From Steroidobacteraceae bacterium (lineage in GTDB: Bacteria > Pseudomonadota > Gammaproteobacteria > Steroidobacterales > Steroidobacteraceae), in contig JALORP010000030.1 in NCBI GenBank assembly GCA_025458865.1, positions 1 to 61,974 on the forward strand: a stretch of 61,974 bases of DNA. The letters are read 5' to 3'. The notes below the pieces were generated by a model. It ran no database searches and was not told where the DNA came from. It worked only from the letters and a program-made list of their open reading frames with translations. The position numbers and the translations under genes were made by a program. The number at the start of each line of letters is the position of its first letter. Positions within the stretch are counted from its first letter, which is position 1. Shown piece after piece: positions 25,284-33,823 of the stretch.

Positions 25284-26798
25284 ATGAGCGCGGGATTCCC
25301 GCTGCTGTCACTTCTCGTCTGGCTGCCCATCGCCGGCGGCGTGGCGGTGCTCGCGCTGGGCGAACGGCGAGTGGCGGCGGCCCGGTGGGCGGCTCTCGGG
25401 GTCTCGGTCGCGGCCTTCCTGCTCTCGGTGCCGCTGTGGACGGGCTTCGACGCGATGTCGGCGGACATGCAGTTCGTGGAGCGCGCTCCCTGGATCGTGC
25501 CGCTCAACGCCTGGTATCACCTCGGCGTGGACGGCATCTCGATGCCGCTGGTGCTGCTCACAGCGTTCATGACCCCGCTGGTGGTGATCGCCGGCTGGAC
25601 CGTGATCGAGAAGAAGCCGGCGCAGTACTTCGCCGCCTTCCTGATCATGGAAGGGCTCATGGTGGGGGTCTTCGCGGCGCTCGACGCGCTGCTGTTCTAC
25701 GTTTTCTGGGAAGCGATGCTGATCCCGATGTTCATTATCATCGGGATCTGGGGCGGCGCACGGCGCGTGTATGCCACCGTCAAGTTCTTCCTGTACACCT
25801 TCCTCGGCTCGGTCTTCATGCTGGTCGCGCTGATCTACATGTACCTCCAGAGCGGCAGCTACGCGATCGCCGACTTCCACGCGCTTCCGCTCGGCATGAC
25901 CGCCCAGGTGCTGATCTTCCTCGCCTTCTTCGCGGCCTTCGCAGTCAAGATCCCGATGTGGCCCGTGCACACCTGGTTGCCGGACGCCCACGTCGAGGCG
26001 CCGACCGGCGGCTCGGTGATCCTGGCCGCGATCATGCTGAAGATGGGCGGCTACGGCTTCCTGCGCTTCAGCCTGCCGATCACCCCGGACGCGAGCCGAG
26101 AGCTCGACTGGCTGATCATCGGGCTGTCGCTGATCGCCGTGGCCTACATCGGCTTCGTCGCCTTGGTCCAGCAGGACATGAAGAAGCTGATCGCCTACTC
26201 GTCCATCGCCCACATGGGCTTCGTGACGCTGGGCTGCTTCCTCGCCTTCGCCATCGTCGAGAACACCGGCTCGGCCCGCGGGGCAACGATGGGTCTCGAC
26301 GGCGCGATGGTGCAGATGATCTCCCACGGCCTCGTGTCCGGCGCGCTGTTCCTGTGCGTGGGGGTGCTCTACGACCGCCTGCACACCCGCGACATCACCG
26401 CCTACGGCGGCGTGGTGAACACCATGCCGAGGTTCGCCTTCTTCGCCGTGCTGTTCGCGATGGCGAATGCGGGGCTGCCGGGCACCTCCGGCTTCGTCGG
26501 GGAGTTCCTGGTGATCATCGCCAGCTTCAAGGCCCACTTCATGTACGCCTTCATCGCGGCGACGACGCTGATCCTCGGCGCGGCCTACACGCTTTGGCTG
26601 GTCAAGCGGGTTGTGTGGGGCGACATCGGCAACGACGGCGTCGCGTCCCTCAAGGACGTGAACCGGCGCGAGTTCACCGTTCTCGCGATCCTCGCGGTGG
26701 CCGTTCTTCTGCTGGGCCTGTGGCCTGCGCCGCTGCTCGACGTGATGCGCCCGACCCTGGCCCAGCTCGTCGAGCAGATGCTCGCGAGCAAGCTGTGA
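25284..26798 (+). CDS. nuoM: NADH-quinone oxidoreductase subunit M
   Basis: 504-residue antiporter-like proton-pumping subunit with about 14 transmembrane helices. Conserved features are the glutamate in FYVFWEAMLIPMFIIIG, the lysine in FAVKIPMWPVHTWLPDAHVEAPT, and KLIAYSSIAHMGFV. The ATG at 25284 starts MSAGFPLLSLLVWLP; 12 extra codons are open upstream but have no membrane character. It is 55 bp downstream of nuoL and 20 bp upstream of nuoN. Confidence 0.97.
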   Translation: MSAGFPLLSLLVWLPIAGGVAVLALGERRVAAARWAALGVSVAAFLLSVPLWTGFDAMSADMQFVERAPWIVPLNAWYHLGVDGISMPLVLLTAFMTPLVVIAGWTVIEKKPAQYFAAFLIMEGLMVGVFAALDALLFYVFWEAMLIPMFIIIGIWGGARRVYATVKFFLYTFLGSVFMLVALIYMYLQSGSYAIADFHALPLGMTAQVLIFLAFFAAFAVKIPMWPVHTWLPDAHVEAPTGGSVILAAIMLKMGGYGFLRFSLPITPDASRELDWLIIGLSLIAVAYIGFVALVQQDMKKLIAYSSIAHMGFVTLGCFLAFAIVENTGSARGATMGLDGAMVQMISHGLVSGALFLCVGVLYDRLHTRDITAYGGVVNTMPRFAFFAVLFAMANAGLPGTSGFVGEFLVIIASFKAHFMYAFIAATTLILGAAYTLWLVKRVVWGDIGNDGVASLKDVNRREFTVLAILAVAVLLLGLWPAPLLDVMRPTLAQLVEQMLASKL

Positions 26799-26818
26799 CC
26801 GGCGCGAGGTAGGACGAC

Positions 26819-28264
26819 ATGACTCTGGCCCTCACCTGGAACGACGTCGCGCCCGCCGGCGCGGAGATCTTCCTGCTGGCCGCGGCCTGCGCCGTGCTGC
26901 TCGTGGACCTGTTCCTCGACGACCGGCGCCGCTGGGTGACGCACCTGCTCACCATCGTCGCCCTTGCCGGTGCCGCTGCCGTGACGTCGGCCGTCGCGCC
27001 GGCGCACCGGGAGGTGGCCCTGTTCGGCCAGTTCGTGGCCGATCCCATGGCGACCGTCCTCAAGCTCTTCAACTACGCGGTGACCGCCGTCGTCCTGCTG
27101 TATTCGCGGGACTACCTGGAGAAGCGGGGGCTGTTCCGCGGCGAGTACTTCGTGCTCGTCCTGTTCGCGGTGCTGGGCATCAACGTCATGGTGTCGGCGG
27201 GCAGCCTGCTGACCATGTACCTCGGCATCGAGATCCTCGCGCTGTCGCTCTACGCGATGGTCGCCTTCGACCGCGACAACGGCGTGGCGGCCGAATCGGC
27301 CATGAAGTATTTCGTGCTGGGCGCGATCGCGTCCGGCACGCTGCTCTACGGCATCTCGATCCTCTACGGCGTGACCGGCACGTTCAGCCTCCAGGGGCTC
27401 GCCGAGGGCGTCGACGCATCCGCCAACCGGCACATCGGGCTGCTGTTCGGTCTCGCCTTCGTCGTCGTCGGCATCGCCTTCAAGTTCGGCGCCGTGCCGT
27501 TCCACATGTGGCTTCCCGACGTCTACCACGGCGCACCGACCGCGGTGACCCTGTTCGTGGGCAGCGCACCGAAGCTTGCTTCCTTCGCGCTCGCCATGCG
27601 GGTGCTTGCCGAGGGGCTGGGCGGGATGACGGATGCCTGGCAGGACATGCTGGTCGTGCTGGCCGTGCTGTCAATGACCGCCGGCAACCTGATCGCCATC
27701 GCGCAGACCAACATCAAGCGCATGCTTGCCTATTCCACGATTTCGCACGTGGGCTTCATCCTGCTCGGCATCCTCGCTGGCACGGCCGAGGGCTACCAGG
27801 CGGCGATGTTCTACACGCTCACCTACGTGGTCATGGCGACCGGCGGGTTCGGCGTGATCCTCCTGCTTTCTAGCAAGGGATTCGAGGCCGACGAGCTCGA
27901 CGACTACAAGGGGCTCAACCAGAAGAGCCCTTGGTTCGCCTTCGTCATGCTGGTGTTGATGTTCGGCATGGCCGGCGTGCCGCCGATGGTCGGCTTCTGG
28001 GCCAAGGTGCAGGTCATCTCGGCCGTGGTCGGCGCCGGCCTGACGTGGCTCGCCGTGCTGTCGGTGCTCCTGTCGGTCGTCGGCGCCTTCTACTACCTGC
28101 GCGTGGTGAAGCTGATGTACTTCGACGCGCCGAAGGACGATGGCAGGGTGGAGGCGGCGCCCGGACTGCGCTGGGTGCTGTCGGCGAACGCGCTGATCGT
28201 GCTTGCACTCGGACTGATGCCCGGCTGGCTGCTGCAGGTCTGTGTCAGCGCGCTTCCGGGCTGA
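26819..28264 (+). CDS. nuoN: NADH-quinone oxidoreductase subunit N
   Basis: 481-residue third antiporter-like subunit, last gene of the operon. Conserved features include GIEILALSLYAMVAF with the membrane glutamate, FKFGAVPFHMWLPDVYHGAPT with a key lysine, and RMLAYSTISHVGFILLG. The C-terminus AFYYLRVVKLMYFD is typical. The start is ATG at 26819 with GAGGTAGGA upstream. No hairpin terminator is obvious between it and the tRNA promoter. Confidence 0.97.
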   Translation: MTLALTWNDVAPAGAEIFLLAAACAVLLVDLFLDDRRRWVTHLLTIVALAGAAAVTSAVAPAHREVALFGQFVADPMATVLKLFNYAVTAVVLLYSRDYLEKRGLFRGEYFVLVLFAVLGINVMVSAGSLLTMYLGIEILALSLYAMVAFDRDNGVAAESAMKYFVLGAIASGTLLYGISILYGVTGTFSLQGLAEGVDASANRHIGLLFGLAFVVVGIAFKFGAVPFHMWLPDVYHGAPTAVTLFVGSAPKLASFALAMRVLAEGLGGMTDAWQDMLVVLAVLSMTAGNLIAIAQTNIKRMLAYSTISHVGFILLGILAGTAEGYQAAMFYTLTYVVMATGGFGVILLLSSKGFEADELDDYKGLNQKSPWFAFVMLVLMFGMAGVPPMVGFWAKVQVISAVVGAGLTWLAVLSVLLSVVGAFYYLRVVKLMYFDAPKDDGRVEAAPGLRWVLSANALIVLALGLMPGWLLQVCVSALPG

Positions 28265-28300
28265 AGCCTCTGTCGCCGCTCCTGCGAACCCTCGCGATGG

Positions 28301-28329
28301 TTGCTTCCATCCACCGCCTTGCCTATACT
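28301..28329 (+). promoter_or_regulatory. Promoter of the initiator tRNA gene
   Basis: TTGCTT (28301-28306) and TATACT (28324-28329) with an ideal 17-bp spacer. Transcription would start about 6 bp before the mature tRNA. Both boxes match 4-5 of 6 consensus bases, strong for this GC-rich genome. Confidence 0.7.
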
Positions 28330-28341
28330 TAGCGGCTCAGT

Positions 28342-28418
28342 TGCGGGGTGGAGCAGTCTGGCAGCTCGTCGGGCTCATAACCCGAAGGTCGCAGGTTCAA
28401 ATCCTGCCCCCGCTACCA
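28342..28418 (+). tRNA. Initiator tRNA-fMet(CAT)
   Basis: 77-nt gene with encoded CCA. It is an initiator rather than an elongator because the anticodon stem has three consecutive G-C pairs (GGG/CCC) around CTCATAA, and positions 1 and 72 do not pair. Here the mismatch is T1-T72, where E. coli has C1-A72. The T-arm is GCAGGTTCAAATCCTGC. In many gammaproteobacteria this gene is followed by rimP-nusA-infB; here it is not. Confidence 0.95.
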
Positions 28419-28811
28419 ACTCAAGCAACGCGGCCCCTCTTAGCTCAACTAACGACTCTCAACCTGCAGCAATCCTGCGCGAGCGGTCGGCCTTGATCAG
28501 GCCCGCGCGCGGGCTCCCGCGATGAGCCGAAGTTCGTCTGGCAGCATCGGCAGCGCCGCCTGCGCCTTCGCCGGCTCGAGTGGAAGCGGGCGTCGGCGGT
28601 CGGCGCGCTTTAGTTCTACACGAATCGAAGCAATTGCCGTGCGTCCGGGCGGCCTCGGAAATCCATTAAAAACAGTAGGATGACTCTTGCATCGCGCGTA
28701 ATGCTTGCGGATCTGCATAGCTTGACATAACTTGGCTTTCTATCGCGGTCGTAGGGTGCCGAAGAGCACTCGACTTGCGCGCCAACGCGGGGGATCGAGG
28801 CGGGCCGAACG
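28419..28811 (+). other. Non-coding stretch after tRNA-fMet
   Basis: 393 bp with lower GC than its surroundings in the second half (about 28610-28750). No gene is recognised. A 73-codon open frame on the minus strand (28497-28718) has no recognisable similarity. A perfect TTGACA at 28722-28727 lacks a convincing -10 at standard spacing. No repeat of the tRNA 3' end was seen. It may hold the promoter of the FHA gene and a rearrangement scar. Confidence 0.5.
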
Positions 28812-29966
28812 ATGCACACACACAGCGATGCTGGTGAAACGCGGCTGGATCCCGCCGCGGACGAGTTTGCTCCTGCGGCGGCAGGTCGCCCGGCTCACGT
28901 GCGCAGTGAGGAACTCCTCGGCTTGCGGCCGGCCGGTTCCGGCCGGGATGCACAGGCGCCCGCCAGCACGGCTCCTGCGGCCGACGCTGCGGCCAGCCGC
29001 ATTGCGAAACTGGAGCAGCAGTGCTTCCGGCTCGCCCACGAATTGTCGAGCGTCGCCTGCGACGCGGATCGCCGCGACCGCGAGTACCAGGCTCAGATCG
29101 ATGCGCTGGTCAGGCGCCTGCACGAGTGCGAGTCGGAGCTGTCGGACCGGGACGGCCGGCTCGCGTCGATGACGCAGGCCTATGAAGGCTTGCGGTCGCA
29201 GGTCGAGAACGGCGGGGTGCCGGCCACGGCCGCGGCCGCCGTGTATCGCAGGGAGCTTCGCCGCAATGCCGAGGTTGCCACCGGCCTCCGCGCGCGCCTC
29301 GAGGAACGCGGTCGCGCCCTGGAGCTTGCCGGCGAGCAGATCGCGGCTCTCCACGCCGAGCGTGCGCGGCTGATCGACGCGCTGGATGAACGCACGCGAC
29401 AGGTGGGCGAACTGGTTGCGCAGCTGACCCGCGGTGAGGTTCGCGATGGGTTCGGGATCGATTTCCGAAGCGGCCTCGGGCCTCTACTCCTTCAGGACGC
29501 CTCCACCACGGCGGAGTCCGGCGTCACCGCAGGCTGGCACACGCCGGGCATCAACGAGCAGACGATCGTCCTCGAGGCCGGGCCGCCGCCGGACACGGCG
29601 GCGGAAAGCGCGACCCCCGGCCCTGTGACGGTCGCCGGTCCCGCGGCAGCGGTTCCAGGCCCGAGGTTGCGGAGATACCTGCTGCCGGTCCAGTCCGATG
29701 TGGATCCGCCCTTCGAACTGACCGGCCCCCGATCCTACGTGGGCCGCGGGATCGAGGCGGACGTCTGCCTCGCGCACCCGACCGTCAGCCGCCTGCATGG
29801 CGTCCTGTACCGCATCGGTGGCTCCACCATCGTCGAGGATGCCCGCAGCTCGAACGGCGTCTTCGTCAACCGGGAGCGCGTGCAGCAGGCCGTATTGAAG
29901 GACGGCGACATCGTGTCCTTCGGCAACGTGGCCTTCTGGTTCCGCGTGACGGTTTCGGACTCCTAG
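28812..29966 (+). CDS. FHA domain protein with coiled-coil N-terminal half
   Basis: 384 residues. No signal peptide or membrane helix is visible. An Ala/Pro-rich disordered start is followed by long charged heptad-like helices (about 62-210: IAKLEQQCFRLAHEL, RARLEERGRALELAGEQIA). A linker leads to a C-terminal FHA domain (about 290-380) with the signature pattern RSYVGRG, TVSRLHGVL and SSNGVFVN. FHA domains bind phosphothreonine peptides, so a partner Ser/Thr kinase is expected, but none is in the window. Possible roles in division, secretion or signalling cannot be separated. It is convergent with the tricorn-like protease gene. Confidence 0.75.
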   Translation: MHTHSDAGETRLDPAADEFAPAAAGRPAHVRSEELLGLRPAGSGRDAQAPASTAPAADAAASRIAKLEQQCFRLAHELSSVACDADRRDREYQAQIDALVRRLHECESELSDRDGRLASMTQAYEGLRSQVENGGVPATAAAAVYRRELRRNAEVATGLRARLEERGRALELAGEQIAALHAERARLIDALDERTRQVGELVAQLTRGEVRDGFGIDFRSGLGPLLLQDASTTAESGVTAGWHTPGINEQTIVLEAGPPPDTAAESATPGPVTVAGPAAAVPGPRLRRYLLPVQSDVDPPFELTGPRSYVGRGIEADVCLAHPTVSRLHGVLYRIGGSTIVEDARSSNGVFVNRERVQQAVLKDGDIVSFGNVAFWFRVTVSDS

Positions 29967-29979
29967 CCCGGCGCCGGGC

Positions 29980-32900
29980 TCACTTCCCCGGTTCCGTCGG
30001 CAATGGCGGCGGTGCCCGGCGTACGGGCCGGTGCGTCGCGAGCTGCGCCATCACCTCGGCGATCGCGGCGTCGAGCTGGGTGTCCTCGCCACGGTTGACG
30101 GCCAGCGGGTCGAGCCTGACCTCGATGTCGGGCGCCACGCCCTCGTTCTCGATGCGCCACTCGCCCTCGGGCGTGTAGAAGCGGAAGTAAGGCACCGTCA
30201 TGCGGCCGCCGTCCACGAAAGCGGGGTTGGTGGCGATGCCGATGAGCCCGCCCCAGGTGCGGGTGCCCATGAGCTTGCCGATGCCCTCGCGCCGGAAGGC
30301 GTAGGGAAGGAAGTCGCCGCCTGATCCTGCATCCTGGTCGATCAGCATGACCTTCGGGCCGTACATCGCGCCGCCCGGCGTGTCGAACGGCGCGCCGTCG
30401 CGGTCCATCCAGCTCGAGAGGTAGCTGCGGCGCAGGACATCGGTGACGTAATTTGCCGCCTGGCCGCCGCCATTGCCCCGTTCGTCGATGATCATCGCCT
30501 CCTTGTCCACCTGGGCGAAGAACATGCGATTGAAGAAGCGGTAGCCTTCGGTGGTCGTGTTCGGGAGGTAGACGTAGCCGACGCGGCCGTTGGTGGCCGC
30601 CTCCACCCGCGCGCGGCGGGTGTTCACCCAGTCCCACAGGCGCAGCGTCCGTTCGCTGGCGATCGGCTCGACCACGACGTTGCGGCGGTTCAGCCCGCCC
30701 GGGTCGTCGGCCACCGCGAGCGTCGTCTGCTGTCCGACGGTGCCTGCCATGCGCTGGTGCAGGTTGTCGCCGCCGGCCAGCTCCTGGCCGTTGATCGCGA
30801 GGATGTAGGCGCCCGCTGCGACGCGCAGCCCCGGACGCCCGAGCGGCGCCGGGTTGAAAGGGTCCCAGCTGCCGCCGTCGAGGATGCGCGCGATGCGCCA
30901 GCGTCCCTGCTCGACGCGAAGGTCGGCGCCCAGCAGGCCGGCCTGGTCTTCTCCAGGGGGCGCATAGGTGTCGCCCCCCGCTGCGCGGTTGTGGCCCGCC
31001 TGCAGCTCCGCGATCATCTCCACGATCACGTCATTAAGGTCCTCGCGGCGGCCCACGTGCGCGAGCAGCGGCCGGTAGCGGGCCGACACGGCGTCCCAGT
31101 CGAGGCCGTGCAGGTTCCTCGCGTAGAAATAGGCGGGCTGCATGCGCACCGCGTCCTCGAAAATCTGGCCCCACTCGCGGCGCGGGTCCACCATCATGCG
31201 AAGCCCGGCGGTGTCGAGCGGCTCGAGCTTGATGTCGTCCTTCACCTCGCCGGTGAGCAGGGCGCCCTTGGCGTTGCGCACGATCAGGTGCGTGCCCCCC
31301 GCGCCGAGCCTTGCCGCCACGATGCCGTCGGCGACGTGGACCACCTCCCGCTTCTCGAAGTCGTAACGCTTGAGGCTGTTGCCGGCCTCGACGCGGTCGC
31401 CGTTCGGGGTGGCGCTGGCGCCTGGCTGGACGGCGTCGATGAAGAGCAGGTCGCCATCCTCGGCGACCCCGAGCGACTGGTAATTGCGTTCGGCGATCGG
31501 GATCGCGGCAATGCGACGGGTGATGCCGGCGAGATCCACCCGCGTGGGCGCAGGCTTCTTGTCCTTGCCGTCCTTGCCGCTCCTGTCGCCATTGCCATTG
31601 CCGTTGTCGGCATCCGCGTCGTCCTTCCCGGCCTCCTCGTCACCGGCGCGTGGCGCGACGGGCGACTCGCCGTCGCTCGCGAGCACCACGGCATAGAAAG
31701 TGCGGCGCTCGTTCTGTTCCTGGCTGGAGAGGTCGAGCCCGACCTGGTGCGGGCCCGCGTTGGTCGAGGCCGCGAAGAAGAGGTGCTTGCCGTCGGGGGA
31801 GAAGGCGACTTCGGTCACATCGGCCATCCCGTCGCTCAGGCGCGTGCTGGACTGCCCCTCCAGGTCACGCAGCATCAGGTCCGAGAGGAAGTTCGGCCGC
31901 TCCAGCGCGTACGCAAGCCAGCGCCCGTCCGGGGAAAAGTCGACGGGGAAGTCGCTGCGCCGGTGGTGGGTGTCGACGCGTGTACGGCTGCCGTCGGAGA
32001 CGCGGATGACCCAGAGGTTGAGCCGGTTGTCGGCATAGGCGATGCGCCCGCCGTCCGGCGACCAGGAGAGCAAACGGTGGAACTCCGGCCCGAGCGGCAT
32101 GCGGCGCTCGCGCTCGAGCCCCGCCTGGTCGCGAAGTACCAGCGCCTGGCCGGCGTCCTCCTGGACGACGTAGGCGATCTCATCGCCCTTCGGCGACCAC
32201 AGCGCGGTGTACTCGCGGCGGCCGTCGCTGCGGGTGATGTTGCGGGTGGAGCCGTGCTTGACGGGGACCGTGAAGACCTCGCCGCGCGCGGTGACCAGCG
32301 CGCGCTTGCCGCCGGGGGAGATCGCGATGTCCTCGACCAGCTTGCTGGCGTCCTTCCACTGCGGGCGGGTCTGCGGCAGGTCCGCGGCAAGGGTCACGGG
32401 TATGTCGCGCACGCGGCCGCTCGGGACGTCGAGTTCCTTCAGGCGGCCGGCGGCCTCGTAGACGATCTTGTCGCCGTGGGCGTCGGCCGCGCGCACGTCC
32501 CAGGGCGCTTCGTCCGTGAGGCGACGCGCGCCGCCGCTGGCCGGGTCCCACGCAAAGACGTTGAACGTCGCATCCTCGCGGTCGGAGATGAAATACAGCG
32601 CGTCGCCGATCCACATCGGCTCGATGTCGTTGACGCGCTCACCGGGGATCACCGTCAGTTCACCCTTGGCGGGGTCCATGACATGGATGGAAGGCGAGGT
32701 GCCGCCACGGTAGCCCTTCCAGCCCGAGCCGCCGCCGAAAAGCCCGCCATAGGCCGGCATGAAGGGCACGTAGGCGAGCCGGCCGCCATTCCATCGGCCG
32801 GCGAAATACGCGGCCTCCATCACCTTCGACGGCGCCCCGCCCTCGGCCGGGATCTCCCAGAGCTGATGGGACCGGCTGATGCCCACCTCGCGACGCGAGG

Positions 32901-33285
32901 CGAAGCTGATCCGCCGTCCGTCGGCCGACCATCCGGTGACCCGGTCTTCGCCTGGGTGCCAGGTGAGGCGCCGGGCGGTGCCGCCGCCGGCATGCATGAC
33001 GTAAACCTCGAGGTTGCCGTCGCCGTGGTCCCGGCTGAAAGCGATCAGCGTTCCGTCCGGCGAAAACGCAGGCAGCGACTCGGAGGCAGGATCCGAAGTC
33101 AGCCGGCGTGGATCACCCCCGTTCCGGTCGACGCTCCAGAGATCCCCCGCATACACGAATGCGATGCGGTCGGCGGAGACGGCCGGATCGCGAAGCAGCA
33201 ACGTCGGCCCGTCCGCCGCGCGTGACGTGCTGGCGGCGGACAGGCACGCCACGGCGAGGGCAACGAAAAGGGTCAGGTGACGCAT
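29980..33285 (-). CDS. Tricorn-like S41 protease with N-terminal beta-propellers
   Basis: 1101 residues, exported: signal peptide MRHLTLFVALAVACLSAAS followed by SRAADG. The N-terminal two thirds hold WD40-like PD40 propeller repeats (ESLPAFSPDGTLIAFSRD, LSWSPDGGRIAYADN, VAFSPDGKHLFFAAS). A disordered Asp/Asn/Lys-rich linker, a PDZ-like domain (GAYILAINGQELAGG) and a C-terminal S41 domain follow. The probable nucleophile is the Ser in DAGSGGDFLPYAFR; ENEGVAPDIEV carries the expected Glu. By family knowledge it degrades peptides in the periplasm. The start at 33285 was chosen for its signal peptide over an in-frame ATG 30 bp upstream. It diverges from the small lipoprotein gene. Confidence 0.88.
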   Translation of the reverse strand: MRHLTLFVALAVACLSAASTSRAADGPTLLLRDPAVSADRIAFVYAGDLWSVDRNGGDPRRLTSDPASESLPAFSPDGTLIAFSRDHGDGNLEVYVMHAGGGTARRLTWHPGEDRVTGWSADGRRISFASRREVGISRSHQLWEIPAEGGAPSKVMEAAYFAGRWNGGRLAYVPFMPAYGGLFGGGSGWKGYRGGTSPSIHVMDPAKGELTVIPGERVNDIEPMWIGDALYFISDREDATFNVFAWDPASGGARRLTDEAPWDVRAADAHGDKIVYEAAGRLKELDVPSGRVRDIPVTLAADLPQTRPQWKDASKLVEDIAISPGGKRALVTARGEVFTVPVKHGSTRNITRSDGRREYTALWSPKGDEIAYVVQEDAGQALVLRDQAGLERERRMPLGPEFHRLLSWSPDGGRIAYADNRLNLWVIRVSDGSRTRVDTHHRRSDFPVDFSPDGRWLAYALERPNFLSDLMLRDLEGQSSTRLSDGMADVTEVAFSPDGKHLFFAASTNAGPHQVGLDLSSQEQNERRTFYAVVLASDGESPVAPRAGDEEAGKDDADADNGNGNGDRSGKDGKDKKPAPTRVDLAGITRRIAAIPIAERNYQSLGVAEDGDLLFIDAVQPGASATPNGDRVEAGNSLKRYDFEKREVVHVADGIVAARLGAGGTHLIVRNAKGALLTGEVKDDIKLEPLDTAGLRMMVDPRREWGQIFEDAVRMQPAYFYARNLHGLDWDAVSARYRPLLAHVGRREDLNDVIVEMIAELQAGHNRAAGGDTYAPPGEDQAGLLGADLRVEQGRWRIARILDGGSWDPFNPAPLGRPGLRVAAGAYILAINGQELAGGDNLHQRMAGTVGQQTTLAVADDPGGLNRRNVVVEPIASERTLRLWDWVNTRRARVEAATNGRVGYVYLPNTTTEGYRFFNRMFFAQVDKEAMIIDERGNGGGQAANYVTDVLRRSYLSSWMDRDGAPFDTPGGAMYGPKVMLIDQDAGSGGDFLPYAFRREGIGKLMGTRTWGGLIGIATNPAFVDGGRMTVPYFRFYTPEGEWRIENEGVAPDIEVRLDPLAVNRGEDTQLDAAIAEVMAQLATHRPVRRAPPPLPTEPGK

Positions 33286-33469
33286 TCGAACGGACTCCCC
33301 CGGGTCGAGGGCCACGAATCTACCCGAGACAAGCGCCGACCGGGACGCCGGTCCCCCGGCCAGGCCCGCCTACCTTGAATCCACCGGGACCGCCATTGCG
33401 ATTTTCCGAGGGATGGTGCCCAATCCATGCCGGGCCCGACGGTACGGCGACAGACAAGGAGTCCTGCTG

Positions 33470-33823
33470 ATGCGTGTAGCCATGTCTCTTCTGGTTCTCG
33501 TGGCGGTGGCGCTGGCGGCTGGCTGCGCCGCGGAAGACACCCGGTTATCTTCGTCGGCCGCCATCAGTGGGCAGAATCTCCACCTGCTGGTGGAGTCCCG
33601 CGAGCTGCCTGACTGGCACCCGCCCATCGCGGGCCTGCCGCAGGGTCACCCGCCGATCCGGTCGAGGCCCGCCTTGCCGGAGGGCCATCCTCCGATTCCG
33701 GGCGACGGCATGCTCCCCGAAGGACACCCCCCGGTCTGTCCCGCGATGGCTGGCCGCGAGGCGAGCGAGGCGGCGCCGCGGCGCCCCTCGCGTCCTGCCG
33801 GGTACGAGGTCATCCGGATCTAG
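33470..33823 (+). CDS. Small lipoprotein with GHPPI repeats
   Basis: 117 residues. The lipoprotein signal is MRVAMSLLVLVAVALAAGC with a clear lipobox (LAAGC). The mature part has four degenerate units built on LPxGHPP[I/V] (WHPPI, GHPPI, GHPPI, GHPPV) at roughly 15-residue spacing, ending in a Cys (GHPPVCPAM). The regular His and Pro suggest a metal- or haem-related surface role, but no function is assigned. The ATG at 33470 has AAGGAG upstream. Its TAG overlaps the TAG of the convergent beta-helix gene in the palindrome CTAG. Confidence 0.72.
   Translation: MRVAMSLLVLVAVALAAGCAAEDTRLSSSAAISGQNLHLLVESRELPDWHPPIAGLPQGHPPIRSRPALPEGHPPIPGDGMLPEGHPPVCPAMAGREASEAAPRRPSRPAGYEVIRI

Noticed and set aside
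28497-28718. 73-codon minus-strand ORF after tRNA-fMet
   Set aside because: No recognisable motif, no ribosome-binding site and Arg-rich composition typical of chance frames.
28722-28727. Perfect TTGACA as promoter of the FHA gene
   Set aside because: No acceptable -10 at 15-19 bp; kept only as a note in the gap description.
29965-29980. 16-bp palindrome AGCCCGGCGCCGGGCT between the FHA and protease genes as a bidirectional terminator
   Set aside because: It leaves almost no loop and no T-run on either side; termination is not supported.
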